A stretch of DNA of 64,000 bases, from NCBI RefSeq assembly GCF_000145235.1, contig NC_014391.1:620001-684000 (forward strand), read 5' to 3'. Each line of letters begins with the position of its first letter. Position 1 is the stretch's first letter. Origin of the DNA: Micromonospora aurantiaca ATCC 27029. Lineage in GTDB: Bacteria > Actinomycetota > Actinomycetes > Mycobacteriales > Micromonosporaceae. Both the position numbers and the translations under genes were made by a program. Under the pieces are notes generated by a model. That model saw only the letters and a list, made by a program, of their open reading frames with translations. It was not told where the DNA came from and did no database searches. This document shows positions 40,874 to 49,751 of the stretch, one piece after another.

Positions 40874-42022
40874 TCAGCGGCCTGCCGGCTTGAGGCCCAA
40901 GGGCTTGCCGAGCAGGGACTCGCGGCGGACGGCCAGGCGGTCGGCGACCTCGAACAGCGCCTTCGCGGCAGGGGCGTCCGGCTGCGCCAGCACGATCGGC
41001 TGACCGGCGTCGCCGCCCTCGCGTACCCGGGTGTCCAGCGGGATCTGCCCCAGCACCGGCACCTGCGCGCCGATCGTGCGGGTCAGCGACTCGGCCACCG
41101 CCGCGCCGCCACCGGCCCCGAAGACCTCCATCCGGGAGCCGTCCGGCATCTCCAGCCAGGACATGTTCTCGATCACGCCGACCACCCGCTGGTGGGTCTG
41201 CAGCGAGATCGCACCGGCCCGCTCGGCCACCTCGGCGGCCGCAGCCTGCGGGGTGGTGACCACAAGGATCTCCGCGTTCGGCAGCAGCTGGGCCACCGAG
41301 ATCGCGATGTCGCCGGTGCCCGGCGGCAGGTCGAGCAGGAGGACGTCCAGGTCACCCCAGTAGACGTCGGCGAGGAACTGCTGAAGCGCCCGGTGCAGCA
41401 TCGGCCCGCGCCAGACCACAGCGGCGTTGCCGGGGGTGAACATGCCGATCGAGATGACCTTCACGCCGTGCGACTGCGGCGGCATGATCATGTCCTCGAC
41501 GCGGGTCGGCGCGCCGTCGGCGCCGAGCATCCGGGGCACCGAGTGGCCGTAGATGTCCGCGTCCACCACGCCCACCGACAGGCCCCGCGAGGCCAGCGCG
41601 GCGGCCAGGTTGACTGTGACGCTGGACTTGCCGACACCGCCCTTGCCGCTGGCGACCGCGTAGACGCGGGTCCGCGAGCCCGGCTGGGCGAACGGGATCA
41701 CCGGCTCGGCGGTGGCACCACCACCGCGCAGCTTCGACTGGAGCTCCTGACGCTGCTCCGGGCTCATCACACCGAAGATGATCTCGACATCGCTCACGCC
41801 CGGTACCGCGCCGACGGCGGCGGTGATGTCACTGCGCAGCTTGTCCTTCAGCGGGCAGCCGGCCACGGTGAGCAGCAGCTCCACCCGGACCACGCCGTCC
41901 TCACCACGCTCGGCGGACTGGACCATGCCGAGTTCGGTGATCGGCCGGCGGATCTCCGGGTCGTTGACGGTGGCCAGGGCGGCCTGGATCGCGTCGGAGA
42001 CGGTGCTGACGGGTGCTGACAT
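40874..42022 (-). CDS. mrp: Mrp/NBP35-type P-loop ATPase, Fe-S carrier family
   Basis: 382 residues from ATG 42022. An N-terminal MIP18 (DUF59) domain (ALATVNDPEIRRPITELGMV, LLTVAGCPLKDKLRSDI) precedes the ParA-like domain with deviant Walker A YAVASGKGGVGKSSVTVNLA and DLDVLLLDLPPGTGDIAISV. The CxxC that bridges a cluster in ApbC proteins (in ENMSxF..CPHC) is missing: the text is IENMSWLEMPDGSRMEVFG. So a bridging cluster at that place is unlikely. Position matches Rv1229c. Confidence 0.93.
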   Translation of the reverse strand: MSAPVSTVSDAIQAALATVNDPEIRRPITELGMVQSAERGEDGVVRVELLLTVAGCPLKDKLRSDITAAVGAVPGVSDVEIIFGVMSPEQRQELQSKLRGGGATAEPVIPFAQPGSRTRVYAVASGKGGVGKSSVTVNLAAALASRGLSVGVVDADIYGHSVPRMLGADGAPTRVEDMIMPPQSHGVKVISIGMFTPGNAAVVWRGPMLHRALQQFLADVYWGDLDVLLLDLPPGTGDIAISVAQLLPNAEILVVTTPQAAAAEVAERAGAISLQTHQRVVGVIENMSWLEMPDGSRMEVFGAGGGAAVAESLTRTIGAQVPVLGQIPLDTRVREGGDAGQPIVLAQPDAPAAKALFEVADRLAVRRESLLGKPLGLKPAGR

Positions 42023-42094
42023 GCCCGCAATGCTACGTCGCGGGTCATCGGCCACCGCCGCTGGCGGGGGCGGTGTGAGCGATTCGATGACCGC

Positions 42095-42703
42095 TCAGCC
42101 GTCGCGCCGGCCGTCCCGCGCGTAGTCGCTGTCCAGCTCGTCCCGGGGCTCGTCCAGCGGCTCGCCGCCGCCCGTCCGCCGGCCCTCCCGCTCCTGCTGC
42201 CGCCGCTCCCGCCTGCGCCGCCGCTCGGCCGCCTCGTCCAGCTCCTCACCCAGCCGGGTCAGCTCCGAGCGCAGGAAGTCCCGGGTCGCCACGTCACCCA
42301 TCGCGATCCGCAGCGCGGCGATCTCCCGGGCCAGGTACTCCGTGTCGGCCTTCTGGAGCGTGGCCCGCCGCCGGTCCTCGTCCATCGCGATCCGGTCCCG
42401 GTCCGCCTGCCGGTTCTGCGCGAGCAGGATCAACGGCGCCGCGTACGACGCCTGCAGGGAGAGGATCAAGGTCAAGAACGTGAAGGTGTACGGGTCGAAG
42501 CGCAGACTCGCCGGCGCCAGCGTGTTCCACAGGAACCAGGCCACCAGGATCAGCGTCATGTAGACGAGGAAGTTCGCCGTACCCATGCCCCGGGCGATGC
42601 CCTCGGCCCAGCGGCCGAACGTCTCCGCGTCGATCCGCGGCAGGTGCAGGCTCCGCGGGGCGCGCGGCTGGTCGAGCCGGTCGCCGCGTCGCTGGTCACT
42701 CAT
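42095..42703 (-). CDS. DUF1003 membrane protein
   Basis: 202 residues. Two membrane helices (NFLVYMTLILVAWFLWNTL and PYTFTFLTLILSLQASYAAP LILLAQNRQADRDR) carry the DUF1003 pattern. A long charged coiled-coil tail (RREREQ-type from about 130) follows. Function is unknown. Its start overlaps the stop of the MgtE-N/CBS gene by 8 bp, so the two are coupled; both also neighbour mrp in M. tuberculosis. Confidence 0.92.
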   Translation of the reverse strand: MSDQRRGDRLDQPRAPRSLHLPRIDAETFGRWAEGIARGMGTANFLVYMTLILVAWFLWNTLAPASLRFDPYTFTFLTLILSLQASYAAPLILLAQNRQADRDRIAMDEDRRRATLQKADTEYLAREIAALRIAMGDVATRDFLRSELTRLGEELDEAAERRRRRERRQQEREGRRTGGGEPLDEPRDELDSDYARDGRRDG

Positions 42704-43988
42704 CGTCGCCGTCCAGGGTGCCGTCGTCGGTGGCGGACGAGGTGGGGGCCGCGTCCCGGTCCCGCCAGTCCCGCGGCAGGGAGTGGTCCAGCACGTCGTC
42801 CACTGTCACCGCGCCGACCAGCCGGTTGTTCCGGTCCACCACCGGCATGCCGACCATGTCGTACGTGGCCATCCGCCGGGTGATCTCGGGCAGCGGGGTC
42901 GACGTGCGCAGCGGGTCGATGTCGTTCACCACGATGCCGCCGAGCAGGTCGGCCGGCGGTTCGCGGAGCAACCGCTGGAAGTGCACCATACCCAGGTAGC
43001 GGCCGGTCGGCGTGGTCAGCGGGGCACGGGCCACGAAGACCTGGGCCGCCACCGCGGGGGACAGCTGCGCCTCCCTGATCCGGGCCAGCGCCTCGGCCAC
43101 CGTGGCGTCCGGCGGCAGGATCACCGGCTCCGAGGTCATCACGCTGCCGGCAGTGCCGGAGGCGTAGCGCAGCAGCTGGCGTACCGGGTCGGCCTCGTCC
43201 GGCTCCATGAGGTCCAGCAGCACGTCCTGCTCCGGCGGGGGCAGCTCGTTGAGCAGGTCGGCCGCGTCGTCCGGCTCCATCTCCTCCAGCACGTCGGCGG
43301 CGCGCTGGCGGTCCAGCGCGGCCAGGATCTCCACCTGGTCGCGCTCGGGCAGCTCGCTCAGCACGTCGGCCAGGCGTTCGTCGTCGAGCGCGGCGGCCAC
43401 CTCGTTGCGCCGGGCGTCGGGCAGATCCTGGAGGGCGTTCGCCAGGTCGGCCGGGCGCATGTCCTCCAGGACGGCGAGCAGGTTCGCCGTACCCCGGTTG
43501 TCGCCGACCGCGCCCAGCCCGCGGACCCGGTCCCAGTCGACCTGGTGGAGGTGGCCGCGGCGGGTGAGCCGGCCGGTGTGCTCGCGCACGGCGACGCGGC
43601 TCAGCGCCCACTCGCCGCCGCGGCTGGACTCCATCGCCACGTCCACCACCGAGCCGGCCTGCCCGCTGTCGAGCTGGACCCGGCGGTCCAGCAGCTCCTG
43701 GAGCACCAGCAGTTCGTTCGGGCGCTTCTCGAACCGGCGCAGGTTGAGCGTGCCGCTGCCGAGCACCACCGCGTCCGTGTCGATGGAGGTGATCCGGTTG
43801 ATGGACAGGAAGATGCGCCGCCGCATCGGCATCTCGGCGACCAGACCGACGACCTCCGGCGGTCGCTGGGTCGCCCGCATCCGGGCCACCGCGTCGCGGA
43901 CGCGGCCGACCTGGTCGCCGTTCGGGTCGAAAACGGCGACTCCGGCGAGTCGAGCGAGGTAGACCCGGTTCGGCGTGCTCACGGGCAC
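42696..43988 (-). CDS. MgtE N-domain and CBS protein without channel (Rv1232c-like)
   Basis: 430 residues. An N-terminal PRC-barrel-like part (LARLAGVAVFDPNGDQVGRV) is followed by the MgtE intracellular superhelix (about 160-285: DLANALQDLPDARRNEVAAA, VEILAALDRQRAADVLEEME, DLMEPDEADPVRQLLRYAS). A CBS pair follows (GSVMTSEPVILPPDATVAEA, ATYDMVGMPVVDRNNRLVGA). The MgtE membrane channel is absent, so it cannot carry Mg2+. It probably senses Mg2+ or nucleotide for the DUF1003 partner. Confidence 0.92.
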   Translation of the reverse strand: MPVSTPNRVYLARLAGVAVFDPNGDQVGRVRDAVARMRATQRPPEVVGLVAEMPMRRRIFLSINRITSIDTDAVVLGSGTLNLRRFEKRPNELLVLQELLDRRVQLDSGQAGSVVDVAMESSRGGEWALSRVAVREHTGRLTRRGHLHQVDWDRVRGLGAVGDNRGTANLLAVLEDMRPADLANALQDLPDARRNEVAAALDDERLADVLSELPERDQVEILAALDRQRAADVLEEMEPDDAADLLNELPPPEQDVLLDLMEPDEADPVRQLLRYASGTAGSVMTSEPVILPPDATVAEALARIREAQLSPAVAAQVFVARAPLTTPTGRYLGMVHFQRLLREPPADLLGGIVVNDIDPLRTSTPLPEITRRMATYDMVGMPVVDRNNRLVGAVTVDDVLDHSLPRDWRDRDAAPTSSATDDGTLDGDDE

Positions 43989-44015
43989 CAGCCTAAGGGC
44001 CTACTCTCTAACAAC

Positions 44016-44885
44016 ATGTCGACCTTGGGCTACGAGATCGTGGACGTCTTCACCGACCGCCCGTTCGCCGGCAACCCGCTGGCCGTGGTGTTCGGCGCGG
44101 AAGGGCTGGCCACCGAGCAGATGCAGGCGCTCGCGCTGGAGTTCAACCTGTCCGAGACGGTCTTCGTGCTGCCGCCGACGCAGGTGGGCGCCACCTACCG
44201 GGCCCGGATCTTCACCCCGGCCGACGAGCTGCCCTTCGCCGGGCACCCGAGCGTCGGCGCCGCGGTGACCGCGAGCCGGCGTGGCGTCATCGGCGCGGGC
44301 CGGGTCACCCAGGAGTGCGGCGCCGGCGTCCTGCCGATCGAGGTGACCGCCACCGGCGCGACGCTCACCGGCGGCACGCCCACGCTCGGCCCGGAACTCG
44401 ACCCGGAGCCGCTGCTGGAGATGGTCGGCCTCACCGGCCCCGACCATGTCGGCCCGCCACCGCGGGTCGCCGGGTGCGGCCTCGAATTCCCCTATCTTCC
44501 GGTACGCCCGGACGCGGTGGCCCGGGCACGGTTGAACACGACGGCGGCGCAGCGGTACGGAGTGGAGCACGTCAGCCTCTTCTCCTGGGAGCCCGGTTCG
44601 CAAACCGCACACGCCCGGGTCTTCGTGCCGGGGCTCGGCGTACCGGAGGACCCGGCGACCGGCTCGGCCGCCCTGGGACTGGGCGTGTGGCTGGTCGCCA
44701 GCGGCCTGCTGCCCGGCGAGGGCCGCGCGGAGTACACCGTCCGGCAGGGCATCGAGATCAACCGTCCGTCGACGCTCGCCTGCACGGTGACCGCGTCCGG
44801 CGGGCTGGCGGTGGGCGCCACCGTCTCCGGCCAGGTCATGCCGGTGGCCCGAGGCGAGATCACCGTCCCCCCGTTCATCGGCTGA
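44016..44885 (+). CDS. PhzF-family isomerase
   Basis: 289 residues of the PhzF double hot-dog-like fold: YEIVDVFTDRPFAGNPLAVV at the start, catalytic Glu in FNLSETVFVL, FTPADELPFAGHPSVGAAV, and PEDPATGSAALGLGVWL. PhzF itself isomerises dihydro-hydroxyanthranilate, but most family members act on unknown substrates; no phenazine genes are here. ATG 44016 has no strong ribosome site and lies 28 bp from the divergent MgtE-N gene, so it may be leaderless. Confidence 0.92.
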   Translation: MSTLGYEIVDVFTDRPFAGNPLAVVFGAEGLATEQMQALALEFNLSETVFVLPPTQVGATYRARIFTPADELPFAGHPSVGAAVTASRRGVIGAGRVTQECGAGVLPIEVTATGATLTGGTPTLGPELDPEPLLEMVGLTGPDHVGPPPRVAGCGLEFPYLPVRPDAVARARLNTTAAQRYGVEHVSLFSWEPGSQTAHARVFVPGLGVPEDPATGSAALGLGVWLVASGLLPGEGRAEYTVRQGIEINRPSTLACTVTASGGLAVGATVSGQVMPVARGEITVPPFIG

Positions 44886-44944
44886 TCGCCCGCCCGTGGC
44901 CCTCTCCGGGGTGGGGTGGGCGGGGGATGGGGCAGGATGGCGGG

Positions 44945-45460
44945 GTGAGTGACGAGGTGGACGAGCGGATGACGCCGCCGCTCGTGGACGAGGCGGTGAA
45001 GAAGGCCGCGGTCTGCTGGGTGAGCACCGCCGGCGGCCCGGCGTACGCGCTGTGGTGCCTGCCGCTGGAGGGCACCCTGCTGGTGGTCACCGGTCCCGGC
45101 GAGCAGGCCGCACCCGGGCTGGCCGACAGCGACACGGCCGACGTGACGCTGCGCGGCGACCACGGCGGGCGGATCGTCAGCTGGCCGGCGCGGGTGACCC
45201 GGCTGCAACCGGGCACCGAGGAGTGGGACACCGTCGCGCCGCTGGTCGCGGCGAAGCGGCTCAACGCCTCCGGCTCCGCCGCCGAGCTGGTGGAGCGGTG
45301 GGCGGCACAGGGGTGCGCGCTGAACCGGCTCGCGCCCGCCGGCACCGCGGTGTCCGGCGCCGACCTGCCGGACGGCTCGCTGAGCGAGCAGCCCCGACCG
45401 ACCCCTGTGGTACGGGCCGTCCGCAAGCCGTTCCGCCTGCACCGCGTCCGCCGCCGCTGA
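44945..45460 (+). CDS. Conserved hypothetical, possibly PNPOx-like fold
   Basis: 171 residues. The text KKAAVCWVSTAGGPAYALWC, LLVVTGPGEQAAPGLADS and RIVSWPARVTRLQPGTEEWD reads like a split-barrel flavin/F420-type protein handling the phrase 'V(T)(L)RGDHGGRIV'. The C-terminus is basic (PFRLHRVRRR). No catalytic motif is clear. GTG 44945 lies in GGGGTGAG. Function unknown. Confidence 0.75.
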   Translation: MSDEVDERMTPPLVDEAVKKAAVCWVSTAGGPAYALWCLPLEGTLLVVTGPGEQAAPGLADSDTADVTLRGDHGGRIVSWPARVTRLQPGTEEWDTVAPLVAAKRLNASGSAAELVERWAAQGCALNRLAPAGTAVSGADLPDGSLSEQPRPTPVVRAVRKPFRLHRVRRR

Positions 45461-45485
45461 CCGTGCGAACCGTCGGCGGGCCGGG

Positions 45486-46181
45486 TCAGGCGACGGGGAC
45501 CGGGTCGAGCAGGTCGAGCACGCCCCTCAGTGAGGTCAGCGACGGCCCGTCGAAACCGTGGTCGGCGTTGAGGACCACGTGGTCGGCGAGATCCGGTGCC
45601 GCCAACCGGGCGGCGCTCAGCCCTGCCCGCTCCGCGCCGGTCAGTTCCTGGCTGTCGCCGTCCCCGACGTAGAGGCAGTCGGCCGGAGCCTGGCCGAGCC
45701 GGTAACACGCGGCCAGGTAGAGCGCCGGGTCCGGCTTGCAGCGTCCGAGGCGTACCGAGAAGACCTGGGCGTCGAGCAGCGGCGCGACGGCGAGCTGCGG
45801 CAGGAACGCCGGTAGTTCGTGCGTGCAGTCGCTGACCAGCCCGGTACGGACGCCTTGGTGGCGCAACGCGGCCAGCACCGGCACCGCCTCGGCGCGTAGC
45901 CGGGTGTCCGCGCGTACTGCCCGGTGCCGGGTGGCGACGGCGGCGCGCACGGTCGCGTCGGACGGGCGGACGCCGAGCCGGGCGCACACCCAGCGCATCG
46001 TCGACTCGGCGTTCCCGAAGGAGCCGCTGGCCCGTTCGTAGAAGCTGCTGTCCAGCACCTCCACCAGGGCCTCGGTGGAGCAGCCGAGCATGTCGGCGGT
46101 GGCGCGGTGGGCGGCTCCGCGCCGCACACCATGGGTCAGGGTGCCGAAGAAGTCGAACAGCACCGCCTGGAATCCGGGCAT
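45486..46181 (-). CDS. HAD-family hydrolase
   Basis: 231 residues. Motif I is VLFDFFGTLTHG (DxFGT variant, nucleophile Asp), motif II is GLVSDCTHEL, the motif III Lys is RLGRCKPDPALYLAA, and motif IV is CLYVGDGDSQELTGAERAG. The cap is helical, type C1. It resembles phosphoglycolate-phosphatase and haloacid-dehalogenase relatives; a small phosphorylated metabolite is the likely substrate. GGAGG lies 9 nt before ATG 46181. Confidence 0.92.
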   Translation of the reverse strand: MPGFQAVLFDFFGTLTHGVRRGAAHRATADMLGCSTEALVEVLDSSFYERASGSFGNAESTMRWVCARLGVRPSDATVRAAVATRHRAVRADTRLRAEAVPVLAALRHQGVRTGLVSDCTHELPAFLPQLAVAPLLDAQVFSVRLGRCKPDPALYLAACYRLGQAPADCLYVGDGDSQELTGAERAGLSAARLAAPDLADHVVLNADHGFDGPSLTSLRGVLDLLDPVPVA

Positions 46182-46287
46182 GAGGGAACGCCTCCGGACG
46201 TCGAGGGGGGATCGCCGGGACGCGCATGATCGTAACGGAGTGCTGACTTTCCGTGTCGGTCGGGTGTCCGTGTGAGGATTACCGTTC

Positions 46288-47244
46288 GTGCCGACCGTTC
46301 CGCATCGCCCGCCGCTCGACGCGCTGACGGTGGGCGCGCTCGCCCTGGCCGTCGCCTCGGTCTCGTCCTCGGCGCCGCTCGTGGCGTTCGCCACCGCGTC
46401 GGCGCTGGCAGTGGCGTTCTGGCGTACCGCGTTGTCGGTGGCGGTCCTGGGCCCTGTCGCGTTGACCAGGAGGCGCGCCGAACTCCGGGCGCTGACAGTC
46501 GGGCCGGGCCGGCGCGAGGGGCTCTACTGCGTACTCTCCGGGGTCGCCCTGGCCGCCCACTTCGCCACCTGGATGCCGAGCGCGCAGCTCACCTCGGTGG
46601 CGGCCGCGACCGCGCTCGGGGCGACGCAGCCGGTGTGGCAGGGGCTGATCGCCCGCGGGCAGGGGCGGCGGCTGCCGACGGCGGTGTGGGCCGGAATCGC
46701 GGTGGCGGTGCTCGGCGCGGTGCTCGCCACCGGCGCCGACTTCGGCGCCTCCGGCCGGGCGTTCGCCGGCGACCTGCTCGCGGTGGTCGGCGGACTGTTT
46801 GCGGCCGTCTACACCGCGTTCGGCGAGCGGGCCCGGGCCAGCATCAGCACCACCACCTACACCACCGTCTGCTACGGCGTCTGCGCGGCGATCCTGCTCG
46901 TGGTGTGCCTGGTCGGCGGCGTACGCCTGCACGGCTTCGACGGCCCGACCTGGCTGGCGATCCTCGGCCTGGTGGCGGGCGCCCAGCTGCTCGGCCACTC
47001 GATGTTCAACTACGCCCTGCACCGGGTCTCCGCGACCACAGTCAGCGTGCTGATCCTGCTGGAGGCGCCCGGCGCGGCGCTGATCGGCTGGGTGTGGCTG
47101 GGGCAGTTGCCCCGGCCGCTGGCGCTGCCGGGCCTGGCGCTGCTGCTGGCCGGCGTGGCGGTGGTGGTGCTCGGCGGCGCGCGCGCCGGCCGTCGCGCCG
47201 CGCCGGTCGCGGCCCCCGCCGACCCGACGCCGCTCGGCGACTGA
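46288..47244 (+). CDS. EamA/DMT-family transporter
   Basis: 318 residues with ten predicted membrane helices in two EamA repeats (AVASVSSSAPLVAFATASAL, HFATWMPSAQLTSVAAATAL; then GLFAAVYTAFGERARASIST, LLGHSMFNYALHRVSATTVS). Such carriers export metabolites or amino acids; the substrate is not deducible. GTG 46288. It is divergent from the HAD gene with about 106 bp between starts. Confidence 0.93.
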   Translation: MPTVPHRPPLDALTVGALALAVASVSSSAPLVAFATASALAVAFWRTALSVAVLGPVALTRRRAELRALTVGPGRREGLYCVLSGVALAAHFATWMPSAQLTSVAAATALGATQPVWQGLIARGQGRRLPTAVWAGIAVAVLGAVLATGADFGASGRAFAGDLLAVVGGLFAAVYTAFGERARASISTTTYTTVCYGVCAAILLVVCLVGGVRLHGFDGPTWLAILGLVAGAQLLGHSMFNYALHRVSATTVSVLILLEAPGAALIGWVWLGQLPRPLALPGLALLLAGVAVVVLGGARAGRRAAPVAAPADPTPLGD

Positions 47245-47301
47245 GCCGGTCGGGGCGAAGTCGCGCCGTTCCGGCCACCGGGCCATCCGGTTTGCACGAA
47301 A

Positions 47302-49443
47302 GTGCTCAGGGTGGGGGCGGACCGGGACGACGCGGCGGAGGCGGGCACCGTCGTCACGCCCTCGGCCGAGTTCCCGCCGCTCGGCGACGAGGAACGGGCG
47401 GCGCTCGGCCGGATCGGCGAGCGCTGGCGCGGCCCGCGCCGCGCCGACGACCTGCCGGTCGACCCGACGCTCGGGCGGCACGACCGGCACCCGGCGCCCA
47501 CCCGGTTCGGCCGGCTGGCGCCGATCGACATGTTCACGGTGGCGCAGCCGGACGAACTGGTCGCCACCGGTGCGGCCGACCTGCCTGGCGACCGGGCCGG
47601 CCGGACCGCCGCCCGGGTGCGCCGGGCCCTGCTCGGGCCGCCGCTGTCCAGCGCGTCGGTGCTGTACGAGCGGATGCGCAAACTCGTCGCGCTGCCGGTG
47701 CTCTCCTCCGACCTGCTCAGTTCCGTGGCGTACGGGCCGGAGGCGATGCTCGCCGTGCTGGTGCTGGCCGGGAGCGCCGCGCTCGGACTGGCCCTGCCGC
47801 TCGCCGCCGTGCTCGTGGTGCTGATGGTCGCCGTCGGCCTCTCCTACCGCCAGACCATCCCGGCCTATCCGCACGGCGCCGGCTCCTACATCGTCGCGGG
47901 GGACAACCTCGGGCGTACGCCGGGACTCGCGGCCGCGGCCGGGCTGATGCTCGACTACGTGCTGACCGTGTCCGTCTCGGTGGCGGCCGGGGTGCACGCG
48001 GTCACCTCGGCGCTACCCGGGCTCAGCTCGTGGGCGGTGCCGCTCGGGGTGCTGGTGATCGCGGTGCTGCTCGCCGGCAACCTGCGCGGCGTACGCACCG
48101 CGGGGAACATCTTCGTGCTGCCCACGTACGCGTTCGTGGTGGTGCTGCTCGCGGTGCTGGCTGTGGGTTACGCGAAGGCCGCGGCGCGGGGTTTCGCACC
48201 GGTGCCGCCGCCGTCGGTGCCCGCCGCCGAGGGCCTGGGCCTACTGCTGGTGCTGCGGGCGTTCTCATCCGGCGCGGTGTCGATGACCGGCATCGAGGCG
48301 GTCTCCAACGCGGTGCCCGCGTTCCGCCCGACCGAGTGGCGCAACGCCCGCACCACGCTCGGCTGGATGGTCGCCATGCTCGTCACGCTGTTCGCCGGCC
48401 TGGTCGGGCTGATCCACCTCGACGGCCTGGTGCCCCGGGCGGACGAGACGCTGCTGTCCCAACTCGGCCGGGTGACGTTCCCGAGCGGGCCCGGGTACGC
48501 GATCCTCCAGGCCACCACCGCGCTGATCCTGCTGCTCGCCGCGAACACGGCGTTCAACGACTTCCCCCGGCTGCTGTTCTTCATGGCCCGCGACGGGCAC
48601 GCGCCGCGCCGCTTCCTGCACATGGGTGACCGGCTGGCGTTCAGCAACGGGCTGGTGGCGCTGGCGCTGACCGCAGCGGCGGTGTTCGTCGCGTTCGGCG
48701 GGCACACCGAGCGGCTGATCCCGCTGTACGCGGTGGGCGTGTTCCTCGCCTTCACGCTGTCCCAGACCGGGATGGTGGTGCACTGGCGGCGCCACCGGGG
48801 GCCGGGATGGCGCCGCCGGCTCGCCGTCAACGCGGCCGGGGCGGCGCTGTCCGGGCTGGTGCTGCTGACCGCGGCGGTCGCCAAGTTCACCGAGGGCGCC
48901 TGGGTGGTGGTGCTCGCCGTGCCGCTGCTCGTGCTGCTGTTCCGCCGGATCCACAGGCACTACGACCGGCTGCACCACGCGCTGGCTCTGCATCCGCCGC
49001 CGTCCGCGCCGCCCGCCGAGGGCGACGAACTGCCCCAGCAGGTACGCCACCTGGTGGTCGTGCCGGTGGCCCGGCTGAACCGGGCGTCGCTGCGCGCGCT
49101 GGCGTACGCGACGTCACTCGGGCGGCCGACGCTCGCCGTGCACCTCGCTCCCGAGGAGGCCGAGGCGGACCGGTTCCGGGAACAGTGGCGGGCCTGGGGC
49201 GACCACCTGCGGCTGGAGACGATCGTGTCGCCGTACCGGTCGGTGATCGGGCCGCTGGCGCACTACCTGGAGGCGCTGCACGCGGCGAGCCCGGACCTGA
49301 CGCTCACCGTGATCGTGCCGGAGGTGGTGCTGCGCCGGCGGCGGTACCGGCTGCTGCACAGCCGCGCCGATCAGCGGCTACGGGTCGCGTTGCGCGCGCT
49401 GCCCGGCGTGGTGGTCACGAGCGTCCCGGTGCACGTGTCGTGA
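47302..49443 (+). CDS. APC-superfamily permease with C-terminal UspA-like domain
   Basis: 713 residues. A ~100-residue soluble N-terminus precedes about twelve membrane helices (LPVLSSDLLSSVAYGPEAML, QTIPAYPHGAGSYIVAGDNL, FSSGAVSMTGIEAVSNAVPA, FNDFPRLLFFMARDGHAPRR). A cytosolic C-terminal domain of about 130 residues follows (HLVVVPVARLNRASLRALAY ATSL). This layout matches KimA/YdaO-type K+ importers more than amino-acid permeases. The 100-residue N-extension is longer than in Bacillus KimA. The start is uncertain: no good ribosome site at GTG 47302 or 47311. Confidence 0.88.
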   Translation: MLRVGADRDDAAEAGTVVTPSAEFPPLGDEERAALGRIGERWRGPRRADDLPVDPTLGRHDRHPAPTRFGRLAPIDMFTVAQPDELVATGAADLPGDRAGRTAARVRRALLGPPLSSASVLYERMRKLVALPVLSSDLLSSVAYGPEAMLAVLVLAGSAALGLALPLAAVLVVLMVAVGLSYRQTIPAYPHGAGSYIVAGDNLGRTPGLAAAAGLMLDYVLTVSVSVAAGVHAVTSALPGLSSWAVPLGVLVIAVLLAGNLRGVRTAGNIFVLPTYAFVVVLLAVLAVGYAKAAARGFAPVPPPSVPAAEGLGLLLVLRAFSSGAVSMTGIEAVSNAVPAFRPTEWRNARTTLGWMVAMLVTLFAGLVGLIHLDGLVPRADETLLSQLGRVTFPSGPGYAILQATTALILLLAANTAFNDFPRLLFFMARDGHAPRRFLHMGDRLAFSNGLVALALTAAAVFVAFGGHTERLIPLYAVGVFLAFTLSQTGMVVHWRRHRGPGWRRRLAVNAAGAALSGLVLLTAAVAKFTEGAWVVVLAVPLLVLLFRRIHRHYDRLHHALALHPPPSAPPAEGDELPQQVRHLVVVPVARLNRASLRALAYATSLGRPTLAVHLAPEEAEADRFREQWRAWGDHLRLETIVSPYRSVIGPLAHYLEALHAASPDLTLTVIVPEVVLRRRRYRLLHSRADQRLRVALRALPGVVVTSVPVHVS

Positions 49444-49445
49444 CC

Positions 49446-49733
49446 TCAGACGTCGTGGACCTCCAGCACCCGGGTGGCGGGGGCCGCGTCGCCCAGCTCG
49501 GCGCGCAGCGCGACGCGCTCCGGGTCGACCAGGAACGCGTCGAGCCCGGCGCGGGCGGCGAACCGGATCACGTGCACCTCGGTCTCCCCGTCCCCGGTGC
49601 GCAGCCGACGTTCCAACTCGCCGCCGTGCCGGCCGAGCAGCGCCAGCACCGCGTCCTCGTACCGCCGCCCGGCGTCCACGTCGGCGCTCAGGTCGACGAG
49701 CGCGACCAGCAGGACCGCTTGCTCCGTGGTCAT
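49446..49733 (-). CDS. Small alpha-beta barrel protein (DUF1330-like)
   Basis: 95 residues: VLLVALVDLSADVDAGRRYE, DAVLALLGRHGGELERRLRT, TEVHVIRFAARAGLDAFLVD. The ferredoxin-like dimeric alpha-beta barrel pattern resembles DUF1330 and stress-responsive A/B barrel proteins. Its end is 2 bp from the permease stop (convergent), and it starts 18 bp after the SDR stop, so it belongs with the SDR operon. Confidence 0.8.
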   Translation of the reverse strand: MTTEQAVLLVALVDLSADVDAGRRYEDAVLALLGRHGGELERRLRTGDGETEVHVIRFAARAGLDAFLVDPERVALRAELGDAAPATRVLEVHDV

Positions 49734-49751
49734 GTGTTCCTCTCGGTTCCG

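Noticed and set aside
42585..44015. Extension of the PhzF frame by 477 codons
   Set aside because: It is antisense to the MgtE-N/CBS and DUF1003 genes; PhzF homology begins exactly at ATG 44016.
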